From the NCBI GenBank assembly GCA_902596985.1, contig CACJWR010000001.1, forward strand, positions 62,001 through 126,000: 64,000 bases of DNA, written 5' to 3'. The position numbers and the translations under genes were made by a program. Of the stretch, positions 49,760 through 59,610 are shown in pieces; the first letter of the stretch is position 1, and every line of letters starts with the position of its first letter. The stretch comes from an uncultured Alphaproteobacteria bacterium. GTDB taxonomy: Bacteria; Pseudomonadota; Alphaproteobacteria; Rhodobacterales; Rhodobacteraceae. A model generated the notes under the pieces. That model ran no database searches. It worked only from the letters and a program-made list of their open reading frames with translations, and had not been told where the DNA came from.

Positions 49760-50860
49760 ATGTCGATTAATTCATTTGGCCACTTGTTTAAAGTAACTAC
49801 ATGGGGGGAAAGCCACGGGAGTGCAATTGGAGCAACAATTGATGGGTGCCCGCCCGGCGTAGAACTTAGTGAAGCCGATATACAACCTTGGTTAGACAGA
49901 AGAAGGCCGGGCCAAAGCAAATATACGACACAAAGAAAAGAGTTGGATAAGGTTAAGATACTCTCAGGAACATTTGAAGGCGTAACCACAGGCACTCCGA
50001 TTCAACTATTCATTGAAAATCAAGATCAAAGATCAAAGGACTATAGTGAAATCGCAAATACATTTAGACCAGGTCACGCAGACCTTACATATCACCTTAA
50101 ATATGGAATAAGAGACTATAGAGGAGGCGGAAGATCTTCAGCAAGAGAAACAGCATCCAGAGTAGCGGCTGGAGGAATAGCTAGAAAGATACTAGCAGAT
50201 ATCGCTCCAGACATAGAGATAACAGGCTATCTGATCCGAATTGGAAAATTGGAAATTGATAGAGAAAATTTTTCTGAAACTACAATTCAAGAAAATGACT
50301 TTTGGTGTCCTGACAAAACTATGGTTCCAAATTGGGAGAAATATATAAAAGAACTTCGTAAAAGTGGTAATTCTGTTGGTGCAATGATTGAAATCATTGC
50401 TAAGGGCGTACCCGCAGGGCTGGGAGCGCCCTTATACGCAAAGATGGATTCAGATCTAGCAAGTGGTCTGATGTCAATAAATGCTGTGAAAGGTGTTGAA
50501 ATAGGCATTGGTATGCAAGCTGCTGAGATTGAAGGAATAGAGAATGCTGATGAAATATTTTTGGAGGACAAAAAAATCTCTTTTACATCCAATAATGCAG
50601 GAGGTGTTTTGGGTGGTATAACTTCGGGTCAGGATATTGTTACAAGATTTGCTGTCAAGCCGACGTCGTCAATTTTAAGCGAGAGAAAGTCAATTACAAA
50701 AGCAGGATCTTCAACCACAGTTTCGACAAGAGGAAGACATGACCCGTGTGTAGGAATAAGAGCAGTGCCAGTAGGAGAAGCTATGGTAGCATGTATTATT
50801 TTGGATCATTTTTTACTACATAGGGGCCAAATTGGGCCCAATTTTGGCACTATATTATAG
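49760..50860 (+). CDS. aroC: Chorismate synthase
   Basis: [55 protein letters not shown] at 49760 preferred over TTG at 49751. Confidence 0.97.
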   Translation: MSINSFGHLFKVTTWGESHGSAIGATIDGCPPGVELSEADIQPWLDRRRPGQSKYTTQRKELDKVKILSGTFEGVTTGTPIQLFIENQDQRSKDYSEIANTFRPGHADLTYHLKYGIRDYRGGGRSSARETASRVAAGGIARKILADIAPDIEITGYLIRIGKLEIDRENFSETTIQENDFWCPDKTMVPNWEKYIKELRKSGNSVGAMIEIIAKGVPAGLGAPLYAKMDSDLASGLMSINAVKGVEIGIGMQAAEIEGIENADEIFLEDKKISFTSNNAGGVLGGITSGQDIVTRFAVKPTSSILSERKSITKAGSSTTVSTRGRHDPCVGIRAVPVGEAMVACIILDHFLLHRGQIGPNFGTIL

Positions 50861-50863
50861 CAA

Positions 50864-51589
50864 TCAACACTTTTTTAGATATAGGAAAATTTCCTGGTTT
50901 CCTTTTTTTCCAGTGATATAGGCTTTTCTGCACTTTACAAAATATAAACTACTCTTTTCCAAGGACTTCAGGAAATGACCAAGTATTTTCTGAGTGTCTA
51001 TCTCCTTTTTCACTACGCCACTTTTTGAAATATTCTGTTTTCCAACTTCGAATTGAGGTTTATATAATAAAACAATATCCCCTTCTTTTCTTGCTACAAA
51101 TTCTATATCTTTAATAATTTTTGATAATGAAATAAAGGCAACATCTACAACAACTAGGTCAAAGGAATCTTTTAGTCTTGACGAAATGTCTCTAATATCC
51201 GTTTGTTCTAATAAAGAAATCCGTGCATCACTTCTTAGACTTGAATGAAGCTGATCTGCTCCAACGTCAACTGATGTAATTTTTTCTGCTCCCTCATAAA
51301 GCAGAACTTGTGTAAAGCCTCCCGTGGACGAGCCTACATCCAAGGCCATTTTCCCCTCAACCTTCACCTCAAAACTTTTTAGAGCTTCAAACAATTTTTT
51401 TCCTGCTCGACTTACCCACTGCTGTTGTTCAACTATAGAAACGCTTGATCCTGTTCTAATTTCTTTTGCAGGTTTTTTACATATTTTTCCATTTAGTAAA
51501 ACAAATCCCTCCTTTATCAGCTCCTGGGCCCTATTTCTCGACCCTGCCAGACCCAATTCCATAATATGTTGATCTAATCTTATTTTCAT
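50864..51589 (-). CDS. TlyA-family rRNA methyltransferase/hemolysin
   Basis: S4 domain MKIRLDQHIMELGLAGSRNRAQELIKEGFVLLNG; ALDVGSSTGGFTQVLLYEGA. Confidence 0.93.
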   Translation of the reverse strand: MKIRLDQHIMELGLAGSRNRAQELIKEGFVLLNGKICKKPAKEIRTGSSVSIVEQQQWVSRAGKKLFEALKSFEVKVEGKMALDVGSSTGGFTQVLLYEGAEKITSVDVGADQLHSSLRSDARISLLEQTDIRDISSRLKDSFDLVVVDVAFISLSKIIKDIEFVARKEGDIVLLYKPQFEVGKQNISKSGVVKKEIDTQKILGHFLKSLEKSSLYFVKCRKAYITGKKGNQEIFLYLKKC

Positions 51590-51659
51590 TTATCTAAAAG
51601 TACTTCGTATGCTATCTTATTAATAGCATTGTCTTTAAAAAATACGAAAAATTGGGAAT

Positions 51660-52553
51660 ATGATGATAGGTAAGCAACAAAAAGATCGGGCAGAAAAATG
51701 GTTCAAAGATTTAAGAGATAGGATTTGTGAAGAGTTTGAAATATTAGAAGAGGATCACTTAAAGTTGGATCCCAAGAGTGATGCAGCGGCAAAAAAATTT
51801 GAGAGAAAGAGTACAATAAGAGAAACTGACGATAAAGAAGATGGCGGTGGGGGCGTCATGGCAACGCTTAAAGGTGGTCGAATATTTGAGAAAGTAGGTG
51901 TAAATGTTTCTGCAGTATATGGAAACCTTGCACGAGAAGCACAAAAGAGTATTACAGCTAGAAAAGCTATCCCTGAGCTCAAAGATGACCCCAGATTTTG
52001 GGCCTCAGGCATCAGCCTCGTAGCGCATATGCGAAATCCTCATACACCTGCCATACACCTCAATACAAGAATGTTTTGGACACCTCATGCGTGGTGGTTT
52101 GGAGGAGGTACCGACTTAAACCCTTCAATCGAAAATGACGATGACACAAATTTCTTTCATCAAACTCTGAAAAAGAAATGTGATGAGCATAATCAGAGTT
52201 ACTACAAAAAGTTTAAGAAATGGGCTGATGAATATTTTTTCATACCACATAGAAAAGTTGCAAGAGGAGTAGGTGGAATATTTTTTGATGATCTCTGCAC
52301 TGGTGACTGGGAAAAGGATTTTTCTTTCACCAGAGATGTTGGAGAAGCATTTATAGAAGCTTATATACCAATAGTAAAAAAACACTATCTGAAAGATTGG
52401 ACACCACAGGATAAGAAAATCCAAGAACAAAAAAGGGGCCTTTACGCTGAATTTAACTTAGTTTACGACAGAGGCACAAAGTTTGGCTTACAGACAGGAC
52501 ACAATATAGATGCGGTATTAATGAGCTTACCTCCAACAGCAGAGTGGGTTTAG
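51660..52553 (+). CDS. hemF: Oxygen-dependent coproporphyrinogen III oxidase
   Basis: MRNPHTPAIHLNTRMFWT, WWFGGGTDLNPSI, ARGVGGIFFDDL, YAEFNLVYDRGTKFGLQTG. Confidence 0.96.
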   Translation: MMIGKQQKDRAEKWFKDLRDRICEEFEILEEDHLKLDPKSDAAAKKFERKSTIRETDDKEDGGGGVMATLKGGRIFEKVGVNVSAVYGNLAREAQKSITARKAIPELKDDPRFWASGISLVAHMRNPHTPAIHLNTRMFWTPHAWWFGGGTDLNPSIENDDDTNFFHQTLKKKCDEHNQSYYKKFKKWADEYFFIPHRKVARGVGGIFFDDLCTGDWEKDFSFTRDVGEAFIEAYIPIVKKHYLKDWTPQDKKIQEQKRGLYAEFNLVYDRGTKFGLQTGHNIDAVLMSLPPTAEWV

Positions 52554-53710
52554 CTCAGCAAACTTATCAACTTTTCCTTAGATGCTTTGAACCCAGAATC
52601 TATCCATAATGTTTCCATTAGATCTACTTTTTCTTTAGTAGTATTTAAGTTTTTCATCAAAGGATAAACATCTGAGAACTTTATTGGAAAAATTTTTCTA
52701 GATGCTTTTTTTATTTTCTCTATATCTTTGGTCGTTATGATAAATCCTTCTTTAACTTCTCTTATTATGAGAAAATCAATGCTGGCTTTTTCACCCAATT
52801 TGTACCCCAAATAATCAAGATTATGGTCCAGACCCAATAGATTATTTAATTGATTGAAATATTTTTTTTCTTTTTTTATCATAATAGGGATAGAGGTTTT
52901 CATCTCGAGAGCTAATAATCTCCTTACCAAAGATGGTGTCAAATTAAACGTTTTCTCCAATTTTTCTAATTTAAGGAGCGCGGATTGAGAGTAATTTCCG
53001 AACAATTTTTTATAAAGGTCCACTTTATTCATGAGCTTCAAAGAAAAAGATGGAGACCTAGCAAGAAGTATTTTTCTTATCTCTGAAGCCACCCTTTCAT
53101 AGCTTAAGTTACTTATTCCATTTATATGCTTTTTGATAATCGGTAAATTGTTTGAAGCGACATTTTCATCTTTTAAATCTAAGACTGCAACAAACCGAAA
53201 GAATCTTAATATCCTTAAATAATCTTCTTTTATTCTAAACTCAGGATCACCTATAAAGTCTAACTTTATTTTATTTAAATCTTCTAAATTTCCTAATGGA
53301 TCGATTATTTGCCCACTATAGGAACAATAAATAGCGTTAATAGTAAAGTCACGTCGTTTTGCATCCTCTTCAATATTTTCAACAAACTCAATATCAGCCG
53401 CCCTACCGAAAGTTCGGATGTCTTTCCTAAAAGATGTTATTTGGAAATTTCTTTTTTTATTTCTAACTGTCAAGCAACCGTACTTTAGTGCTCTGTCATC
53501 AAACCTTATTTGGTTTTGATCAAAAATTTGTTTTAGTTGCTCAACACTTAAAGAAGTGGTTAGATCAATATCTTTAAATTTTTTATGCCCGAGTAATAAA
53601 TCCCTAACTGCTCCTCCAACAATATAGCATTCCTTTCCTGATGAACTAAGTAGACGCATAAGTTCCTTTAGCTCTGAACCGAAAACCTTTTCTACATTCA
53701 CTTTTTTCAT
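52550..53710 (-). CDS. CCA tRNA nucleotidyltransferase / poly(A) polymerase family
   Basis: CYIVGGAVRDLLLGHKKFKDIDLTTSL, RRDFTINAIYCSYSGQIIDPLG, EDYLRILRFFRF. Confidence 0.93.
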   Translation of the reverse strand: MKKVNVEKVFGSELKELMRLLSSSGKECYIVGGAVRDLLLGHKKFKDIDLTTSLSVEQLKQIFDQNQIRFDDRALKYGCLTVRNKKRNFQITSFRKDIRTFGRAADIEFVENIEEDAKRRDFTINAIYCSYSGQIIDPLGNLEDLNKIKLDFIGDPEFRIKEDYLRILRFFRFVAVLDLKDENVASNNLPIIKKHINGISNLSYERVASEIRKILLARSPSFSLKLMNKVDLYKKLFGNYSQSALLKLEKLEKTFNLTPSLVRRLLALEMKTSIPIMIKKEKKYFNQLNNLLGLDHNLDYLGYKLGEKASIDFLIIREVKEGFIITTKDIEKIKKASRKIFPIKFSDVYPLMKNLNTTKEKVDLMETLWIDSGFKASKEKLISLLS

Positions 53711-53719
53711 ATTATATCT

Positions 53720-54355
53720 CTAACTTGAGAAAATTTTTGAGAAGTTATAAAGAATTCTTGCTGTCGCACCCCAAATATAATACGGCCCATAAGGGACCGC
53801 CAAAAATGATCTTTTCTCTCCATTCCAAGTAAAAGAATGCTCCGAATACCTTTTACTATCCAATAAAAACTCGAGTGGTACTTTAAATACTTCGGACACC
53901 TCCTCTGAGCTATTTATTTGAATTTCATATCCACTTACAATTCCGATAAACGGAAATATCCTGAAACCAGTTATTGTTTCATGTGATGGTAAAGACCCGA
54001 TTAGAAATACATTAAGCGAGCATAAACCGATTTCTTCAAAAGCTTCTCTTAGCGCTGTAACGTCAAGACTTTTATCTTTATCATCAAACTTGCCTCCTGG
54101 AAAAGAAATTTGTCCCGAATGCTTTTTCATATTCATTGAGCGGCGAGTTAAAATAACTTCCCACATAGAATTTTCATATTGTAATGGAACAAGGACTGAA
54201 GCGGGGTTTAAATTTATATTTATTCTGTTTTGCTTAAGATGTAGATCAAAGGTGGTATCCGCTTTTCTCGTAAAATCATTATGATAGTCAGTAGGGTTGA
54301 TAATACCCCTTATTTTTTCTATTAATTCTTCTTTTTTTGAAAAATCAACCTTCAT
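53720..54355 (-). CDS. NUDIX hydrolase, CoA pyrophosphatase-like
   Basis: ILTRRSMNMKKHSGQISFPGGKFDDKDKSLDVTALREAFEEIGL; start ATG 54355 preferred over track start 54439. Confidence 0.9.
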   Translation of the reverse strand: MKVDFSKKEELIEKIRGIINPTDYHNDFTRKADTTFDLHLKQNRININLNPASVLVPLQYENSMWEVILTRRSMNMKKHSGQISFPGGKFDDKDKSLDVTALREAFEEIGLCSLNVFLIGSLPSHETITGFRIFPFIGIVSGYEIQINSSEEVSEVFKVPLEFLLDSKRYSEHSFTWNGEKRSFLAVPYGPYYIWGATARILYNFSKIFSS

Positions 54356-55238
54356 AGTAGTCAAGAATTTGTTTAAGTGAAAACTGAAATTTTCGTCCAC
54401 AGAATTGACAGTTTGCGGAAATTTTTTCCTTCTTATCATACATATCTTCTAGCTGCTCTTTTGGATATTTAGATAAAGTGTAGAGTAGTGTTTTTCGTTT
54501 ACAAGAGCATCCAAATTTTATCTTTGTCTCTTTAAATACTGTTAGTGCGCTGTGTTGGAAAATATTATCCAAAAATTGATATTGATTAAACTCTGCATTC
54601 ATTGAATCTTTTATTTGTTCAGTTATTCTTTCCTTTAAAATATCCCAACTTTTGTCATCAATATATTTGTTATCATGCTCGTCTGGCAATGCTTGCAACA
54701 TAAACCCAGAGGCAATCCAATTTCTTCCACTTTTTGCACTGTGTTTCTTTGTAATATTCAAGCCAAAGAATGTTTTAATTTGTTCTGAATGAAAAAAATA
54801 ATTTTCGGCTGATTTACTGAGACTGCCTTCGATAATTGGGGTTATGCCCTGATATGGCTCCATATTTTTGCCTTGATCAATAGTAATTGCGAATAATCCT
54901 GTATCGAGATTTAAATGCGTAGCTTCTTTATCATAATCTGCATATGCTCTTATATTTGCAGGCTTTCCTTGATCCTTTGGAGCATAATAATCTGTTGCCA
55001 ACAACTTTATACTTTCATTGCCTCTTATCTGTAATGAAAGTCTCCATCTTATTTTAATCATCTCTCCTATTAAAACAGTAAGTAGTAGTGCTTCGAATAG
55101 GAGTTTACAAACTTTATCAGGGAAGCAATGATGTCTTATTGTATCTGAGGCTAACTTCTCTATTCGTGCAAAGCGACCTCTTAGATTTTTATCATCAATC
55201 TGGAATGGTAAAACTGAGTCTAAAAAATTGTTTTTCAT
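54345..55238 (-). CDS. hslO: Hsp33 redox-regulated chaperone
   Basis: C-terminal zinc motif KFGCSCKRK...CQFCGRKFQF; Hsp33 core. Confidence 0.9.
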   Translation of the reverse strand: MKNNFLDSVLPFQIDDKNLRGRFARIEKLASDTIRHHCFPDKVCKLLFEALLLTVLIGEMIKIRWRLSLQIRGNESIKLLATDYYAPKDQGKPANIRAYADYDKEATHLNLDTGLFAITIDQGKNMEPYQGITPIIEGSLSKSAENYFFHSEQIKTFFGLNITKKHSAKSGRNWIASGFMLQALPDEHDNKYIDDKSWDILKERITEQIKDSMNAEFNQYQFLDNIFQHSALTVFKETKIKFGCSCKRKTLLYTLSKYPKEQLEDMYDKKEKISANCQFCGRKFQFSLKQILDYYEG

Positions 55239-55316
55239 ATAATTTGTTTTTATTTAGTGGTTATTGATGTTTATTTAATATTAAATGCGAAAACAACAAC
55301 AATTCGGTAGTAAGCG

Positions 55317-55751
55317 TTGAAGCTGTTTGGTGAAAGAGTTAATTACAAAATTAAATACCAGAGAAGAATTGGTGCCTATGGCATTATTTTTGAAAATAAT
55401 GACATAATTTTAACAGAGCAAATAACTAAAGAGAACGGTATAGAGCTTCAGCTACCTGGAGGAGGCTCGAATGAGAATGAATCCCTAATTCATACTCTTT
55501 ATCGAGAGGTATTAGAGGAAACAGGTTGGGGCATTAAAGTTCTTAAAAAAGAAGGGATATTCCAACGTTTTACATACATGCCGGAATATAAAATTTGGGC
55601 CCATAAAATATGCCATATTTACCGATGTGCGGCAACGATTAGAAAAACAGAACACCTTGAGAAAAATCATCGCTCTGTAATTATGAACAAAAAAAAAGCT
55701 TCGGAAAAAGTTGTGGATACTGGGTTCAAATATTTTATTCAAAACATTTAG
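55317..55751 (+). CDS. NUDIX hydrolase
   Basis: QLPGGGSNENESLIHTLYREVLEETGWGI; TTG start. Confidence 0.88.
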   Translation: MKLFGERVNYKIKYQRRIGAYGIIFENNDIILTEQITKENGIELQLPGGGSNENESLIHTLYREVLEETGWGIKVLKKEGIFQRFTYMPEYKIWAHKICHIYRCAATIRKTEHLEKNHRSVIMNKKKASEKVVDTGFKYFIQNI

Positions 55752-56951
55752 CTAATTTATTAGGAGCTTTCTAAGGAGCTCTTTAGTCGGCCAACTGTCT
55801 GCTGAAAGTCCAAATTCTAATTGAACCAACCTAACAGCCTGTCTAGTCTTTGCACCTAATATTCCATCTACTTTTCCAACATCATACCCTTTAGATCTTA
55901 GAACGTTTTGTAATTTTATCATTTCTTCAATATCTAAAATATCAGATGGGTTGTTATGCTTATATTTTTTTGTTCCACCAAGTCTTTTAGCTAAGTGAGC
56001 AGCTGTTACGGTATAGATGAAGCTATCGTTCCATTTCAAATAAACTTCAAAATTTTTAAATGCCAGAAATGCTGGGCCTTTCTTTCCCTGGGGCAATAAG
56101 AGCGTTGAATAAAGGTTTTCATCTATTTTCAATTTTTCTTTTCTTAATTTTAGGCCTAAGTTTTCCCAATCCTTAAGAGCTCTTCCCCTTCCAAATCCAG
56201 CTAATTCCCAATAAAAGTCTTTCGGTAATATCACTTCCTCTAACCAAGACTCCCCCTTTGCCCAACCCATATGGTTTATCAAATTGGCAGCTGTTAAAAT
56301 GGCATCCTCAGGAGTTTCCTTTAAAGAAATCTGGCCGTCCTTGTTACCGTCAATACCAAATTCCAAGATATCCTGCGGTAACATCTGAACTTGCCCTATT
56401 TCTCCTGCCCAAGCTCCTGTTGTATCGTAATCAATATCTCCACGCTCAATCAATTGCATTGCTGCAATGAATTCAGGCTGAAAGAGCTCGGGTCTTCTAC
56501 AATCAAATGCCAGGGAAGCTAAGGAATTAAGTGTATTAAAATTTCCTTGAACGGCTCCAAAATCAGTCTCCATAGCCCAAAAAGCCGTAATTACTTCTTT
56601 TGGCACTCCATATACAGCTAAGGCTTTATTAAAAACAGTTTGATATTTTTTGAATTGTTTTTTCCCGTTTACCAATCTGTAATCATTTATTGCTCTTTTG
56701 GAGAAATCTAGGAAGCTCAATTTGAAACTTCTTTGTTTTCTATCAAGTTTAATAATGGCCGGGTTAAATTTTGCTCGTCTAATGGTTTTTTTTACTACTT
56801 CAGTGCTTATACCGATACCAGTTGCATACCTAGCTGTCTTTTTTAAAAAAACACTAAAATCCCCTCCACAATTAGTAAACGTGTTGCCCAATACAACTGA
56901 CGGCAAGCTAAATATCAGTAAAAAAACTAAAATTTTGAGATTGGGTTTCAT
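55752..56951 (-). CDS. Lytic murein transglycosylase (MltB-like) with C-terminal peptidoglycan-binding domain
   Basis: FWAMETDFGAVQGNFNTLNSLASLAFDCRR, GAWAGEIGQVQMLP; C-terminal LQNVLRSKGYDVGKVDGILGAKTRQAV. Confidence 0.92.
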   Translation of the reverse strand: MKPNLKILVFLLIFSLPSVVLGNTFTNCGGDFSVFLKKTARYATGIGISTEVVKKTIRRAKFNPAIIKLDRKQRSFKLSFLDFSKRAINDYRLVNGKKQFKKYQTVFNKALAVYGVPKEVITAFWAMETDFGAVQGNFNTLNSLASLAFDCRRPELFQPEFIAAMQLIERGDIDYDTTGAWAGEIGQVQMLPQDILEFGIDGNKDGQISLKETPEDAILTAANLINHMGWAKGESWLEEVILPKDFYWELAGFGRGRALKDWENLGLKLRKEKLKIDENLYSTLLLPQGKKGPAFLAFKNFEVYLKWNDSFIYTVTAAHLAKRLGGTKKYKHNNPSDILDIEEMIKLQNVLRSKGYDVGKVDGILGAKTRQAVRLVQLEFGLSADSWPTKELLRKLLIN

Positions 56952-56959
56952 GTATTTAA

Positions 56960-57772
56960 CTACCTCAAGTTTAAAACATTTAACATGTCATATAGACCCG
57001 GATCCTTTTCTTTAGACCACAAGGCTGCTTTTATTGCTCCGTTTACAAAAATATCTCTGGAGAATGCTTCATGTTTAATAGATATTCGTTCCGAGTCAGA
57101 TGTAAAAGAAACTTCGTGTTCACCCACTACGCCACCACCCCTGAGGGAAGCAAAACCTATTGAGCCTTTTTCTCGACCATCTGATATACCGTCACGTACT
57201 GCTACTCTCAATTCTGGCAGGCCTTTCCCTTTACCTCTAGCTGCCGCTTCACCTAGCATTAAAGCAGTTCCAGATGGTGCATCAACCTTATCTCGATGAT
57301 GCATTTCCAAAATTTCTATATCAAAATCTAGGTCTAGAGAAGATGAAATCTTCTCGACTAAGCTGGTTAACACATTAATTCCTAGGCTCATATTTCCTGC
57401 CTTAACAATCACTACTCTCTCTGCGTACTCGCTAATCTCATTTTCTTGTCCTAGGTCAAAGCCAGTTGTACCAATTACGTGGGCAGTATCGGTCTGTGCG
57501 CAAACTTTGACGCACTCCAAAGAGGTATCTGGGGTGCTAAAATCGATAACAGCTTCTGCACCCTCTAAAGCTAATTTTAAATCATCCGTTATCAAAATAT
57601 TATTAGGTCTACCTAGAAGTTTTTCCCCACAATCTTGTCCTATCCAACCGTGCCCTTTATGCTCCACAACAAAGTTTAGGTCTATGGTGGAAGATTCAGT
57701 AATTTTTTTTATTATTTTAGATCCCATTCGACCTGAAGCTCCTAAAACACTTACCTTGAAACGATTTTTCAT
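56960..57772 (-). CDS. dapB: 4-hydroxy-tetrahydrodipicolinate reductase
   Basis: VLGASGRMGSKIIK, VIDFSTPDTSLECV, EMHHRDKVDAPSGTALMLGE. Confidence 0.95.
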   Translation of the reverse strand: MKNRFKVSVLGASGRMGSKIIKKITESSTIDLNFVVEHKGHGWIGQDCGEKLLGRPNNILITDDLKLALEGAEAVIDFSTPDTSLECVKVCAQTDTAHVIGTTGFDLGQENEISEYAERVVIVKAGNMSLGINVLTSLVEKISSSLDLDFDIEILEMHHRDKVDAPSGTALMLGEAAARGKGKGLPELRVAVRDGISDGREKGSIGFASLRGGGVVGEHEVSFTSDSERISIKHEAFSRDIFVNGAIKAALWSKEKDPGLYDMLNVLNLR

Positions 57773-57857
57773 ATTTTTCCTCAACAAATAATTGAATAAT
57801 CTCCAATTTAATTTTAGTAGTTAGTATAGACCAATCGTTATACTGGATGAAGCTAAT

Positions 57858-58244
57858 ATGCAAAAAAGAAAAAATAAAGGTAGGTTTGGAGACGAGGCTT
57901 CTCAAAGACAACTGAGGGTCTCCGAATTAATTAAAAGAAACATTGCGAAAATATTAATTGACTCTAACTTTTACGATCAGGATAGGAAAATTTATTCAGC
58001 ATCGGTTACTGAGGTACGTTGCTCAGCAGACCTCAAAATAGCAACAGTATACGTTCTTCCCTTAGATGATATAGACGCTCAGGACCTAACTGCTTTTCTC
58101 GGTAAAAATAAAAATGCCATCAGGCACGCTCTTGGAAAAGAGGTGTCTTTAAAATATTTACCGGATTTAAGGTTTAAAGAAGACACACTATTTGAACAAA
58201 TAGAAAAAACTAACAAAATTTTTAGAGCTCTTGAAAAAGATTAG
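57858..58244 (+). CDS. rbfA: Ribosome-binding factor A
   Basis: RQLRVSELIKRNIAKIL, SVTEVRCSADLKIATVYV, LKYLPDLRFKEDTLFEQ; followed by truB. Confidence 0.94.
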   Translation: MQKRKNKGRFGDEASQRQLRVSELIKRNIAKILIDSNFYDQDRKIYSASVTEVRCSADLKIATVYVLPLDDIDAQDLTAFLGKNKNAIRHALGKEVSLKYLPDLRFKEDTLFEQIEKTNKIFRALEKD

Positions 58245-58251
58245 GTAGGCA

Positions 58252-59145
58252 GTGCACAAGAATATATTCAACGGATGGCTCTTAGTGAATAAACCGGCAG
58301 GCATTACATCTGCCGACGTCGTTAGAGTTTTAAAAAGAAAAATGAACCCAACAAAGATTGGTCATGCTGGAACTCTGGATCCTGACGCTACAGGATTGAT
58401 ACCATTAGCATTAGGTGAAGCCACTAAGGCCATTCCATATCTTCTTAAATCAAAAAAAAAGTATGAAGCTACTTTTTTGTATGGTGTTAAAACTGACACT
58501 GATGACGCTTCTGGAAACGGTCTCAAAACCTCATTCTACGTTCCAAGAAAAAATGAAATATTGGATGCACTTAACTATTATTCAGAGGTCATCTTTCAAA
58601 TCCCCCCTAAAGTCTCAGCCGTAAAAGTTGAGGGAAAAAGAGCTTACAAACGTTTTAAAGCTAACGAGAATTTCCAGCTTTCTGCAAGAAGTATAAAGGT
58701 ATATGAGCTTTCATTACAATCTTACGATGAAAGTGGTAAAGCCATTGTTCACTTTGAATGTAGCAAGGGTGGGTATGTACGATCCATTGCAAGAGATATA
58801 GGTGATTTCATTGGGTGTTTCGGATACGTAGGAAACTTGAGTCGCCTAGAGTATGGCCCTTTTAAAGTTACAGAGGCATGTCATCTGTCCAAATTATTAG
58901 ACCTTTCTAAAGAGAGTTTAGAGTCAAATTTAAAAGCCATCGATATAGGCATGCCAAACCTAAAAATTTTTGAATGTCCTATGGATGATTTAAAACAGCT
59001 GGAAAATGGTCAACCAATAGAATGTCCAACGACCATTAGTCTAATCGAAGGAGAAGAGCTCATCGCAAAATATAAAGGAAGAGTTGCAGCCATTCTTTTC
59101 AAGGATGGCTCATTTTTGAAAGTAAGAAGAAAACTTAACACTTAA
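58252..59145 (+). CDS. truB: tRNA pseudouridine(55) synthase
   Basis: GWLLVNKPAGITSADVVRVLKRKM, KIGHAGTLDPDATGLIPLALGEATK; GTG start. Confidence 0.96.
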   Translation: MHKNIFNGWLLVNKPAGITSADVVRVLKRKMNPTKIGHAGTLDPDATGLIPLALGEATKAIPYLLKSKKKYEATFLYGVKTDTDDASGNGLKTSFYVPRKNEILDALNYYSEVIFQIPPKVSAVKVEGKRAYKRFKANENFQLSARSIKVYELSLQSYDESGKAIVHFECSKGGYVRSIARDIGDFIGCFGYVGNLSRLEYGPFKVTEACHLSKLLDLSKESLESNLKAIDIGMPNLKIFECPMDDLKQLENGQPIECPTTISLIEGEELIAKYKGRVAAILFKDGSFLKVRRKLNT

Positions 59146-59293
59146 CCATTACAATAAAAAAAAAGAATAAAACAAGTAGTTCAGTATTATTTATTTTTTT
59201 CTTTATTTTTTTGTAAAATCACACTAATAACTATCCAAACAACTAATCCTAACTGGACGACATCCTGGTAGGGTAGAAAAATGGAGAATAACG

Positions 59294-59563
59294 ATGTCGA
59301 TTACGCAAGAAGATAAAAAAACTTTAATTGAAGACTACGCAACAAAAAAGGGAGATACTGGCTCACCTGAAGTTCAGGTAGCTATATTGACCAAGAGAAT
59401 TGTCAATTTAACAGAGCATTTCAAAACTCATAAAAAAGATAATCATTCTAGAAGAGGCCTTTTGAAAATGGTTTCTTTAAGACGAAAACTTTTGGACTAT
59501 GTGCGAGAGAAAGACGAGAATCGCTACAAAGAACTAATTAAAAGACTGGAAATAAGAAGATAA
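59294..59563 (+). CDS. rpsO: 30S ribosomal protein S15
   Basis: [36 protein letters not shown]...[18 protein letters not shown]. Confidence 0.98.
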   Translation: MSITQEDKKTLIEDYATKKGDTGSPEVQVAILTKRIVNLTEHFKTHKKDNHSRRGLLKMVSLRRKLLDYVREKDENRYKELIKRLEIRR

Positions 59564-59610
59564 AATATTCCGTTTTTTGTCCATAAAATTTACCAAAACA
59601 AAGGCAAGAT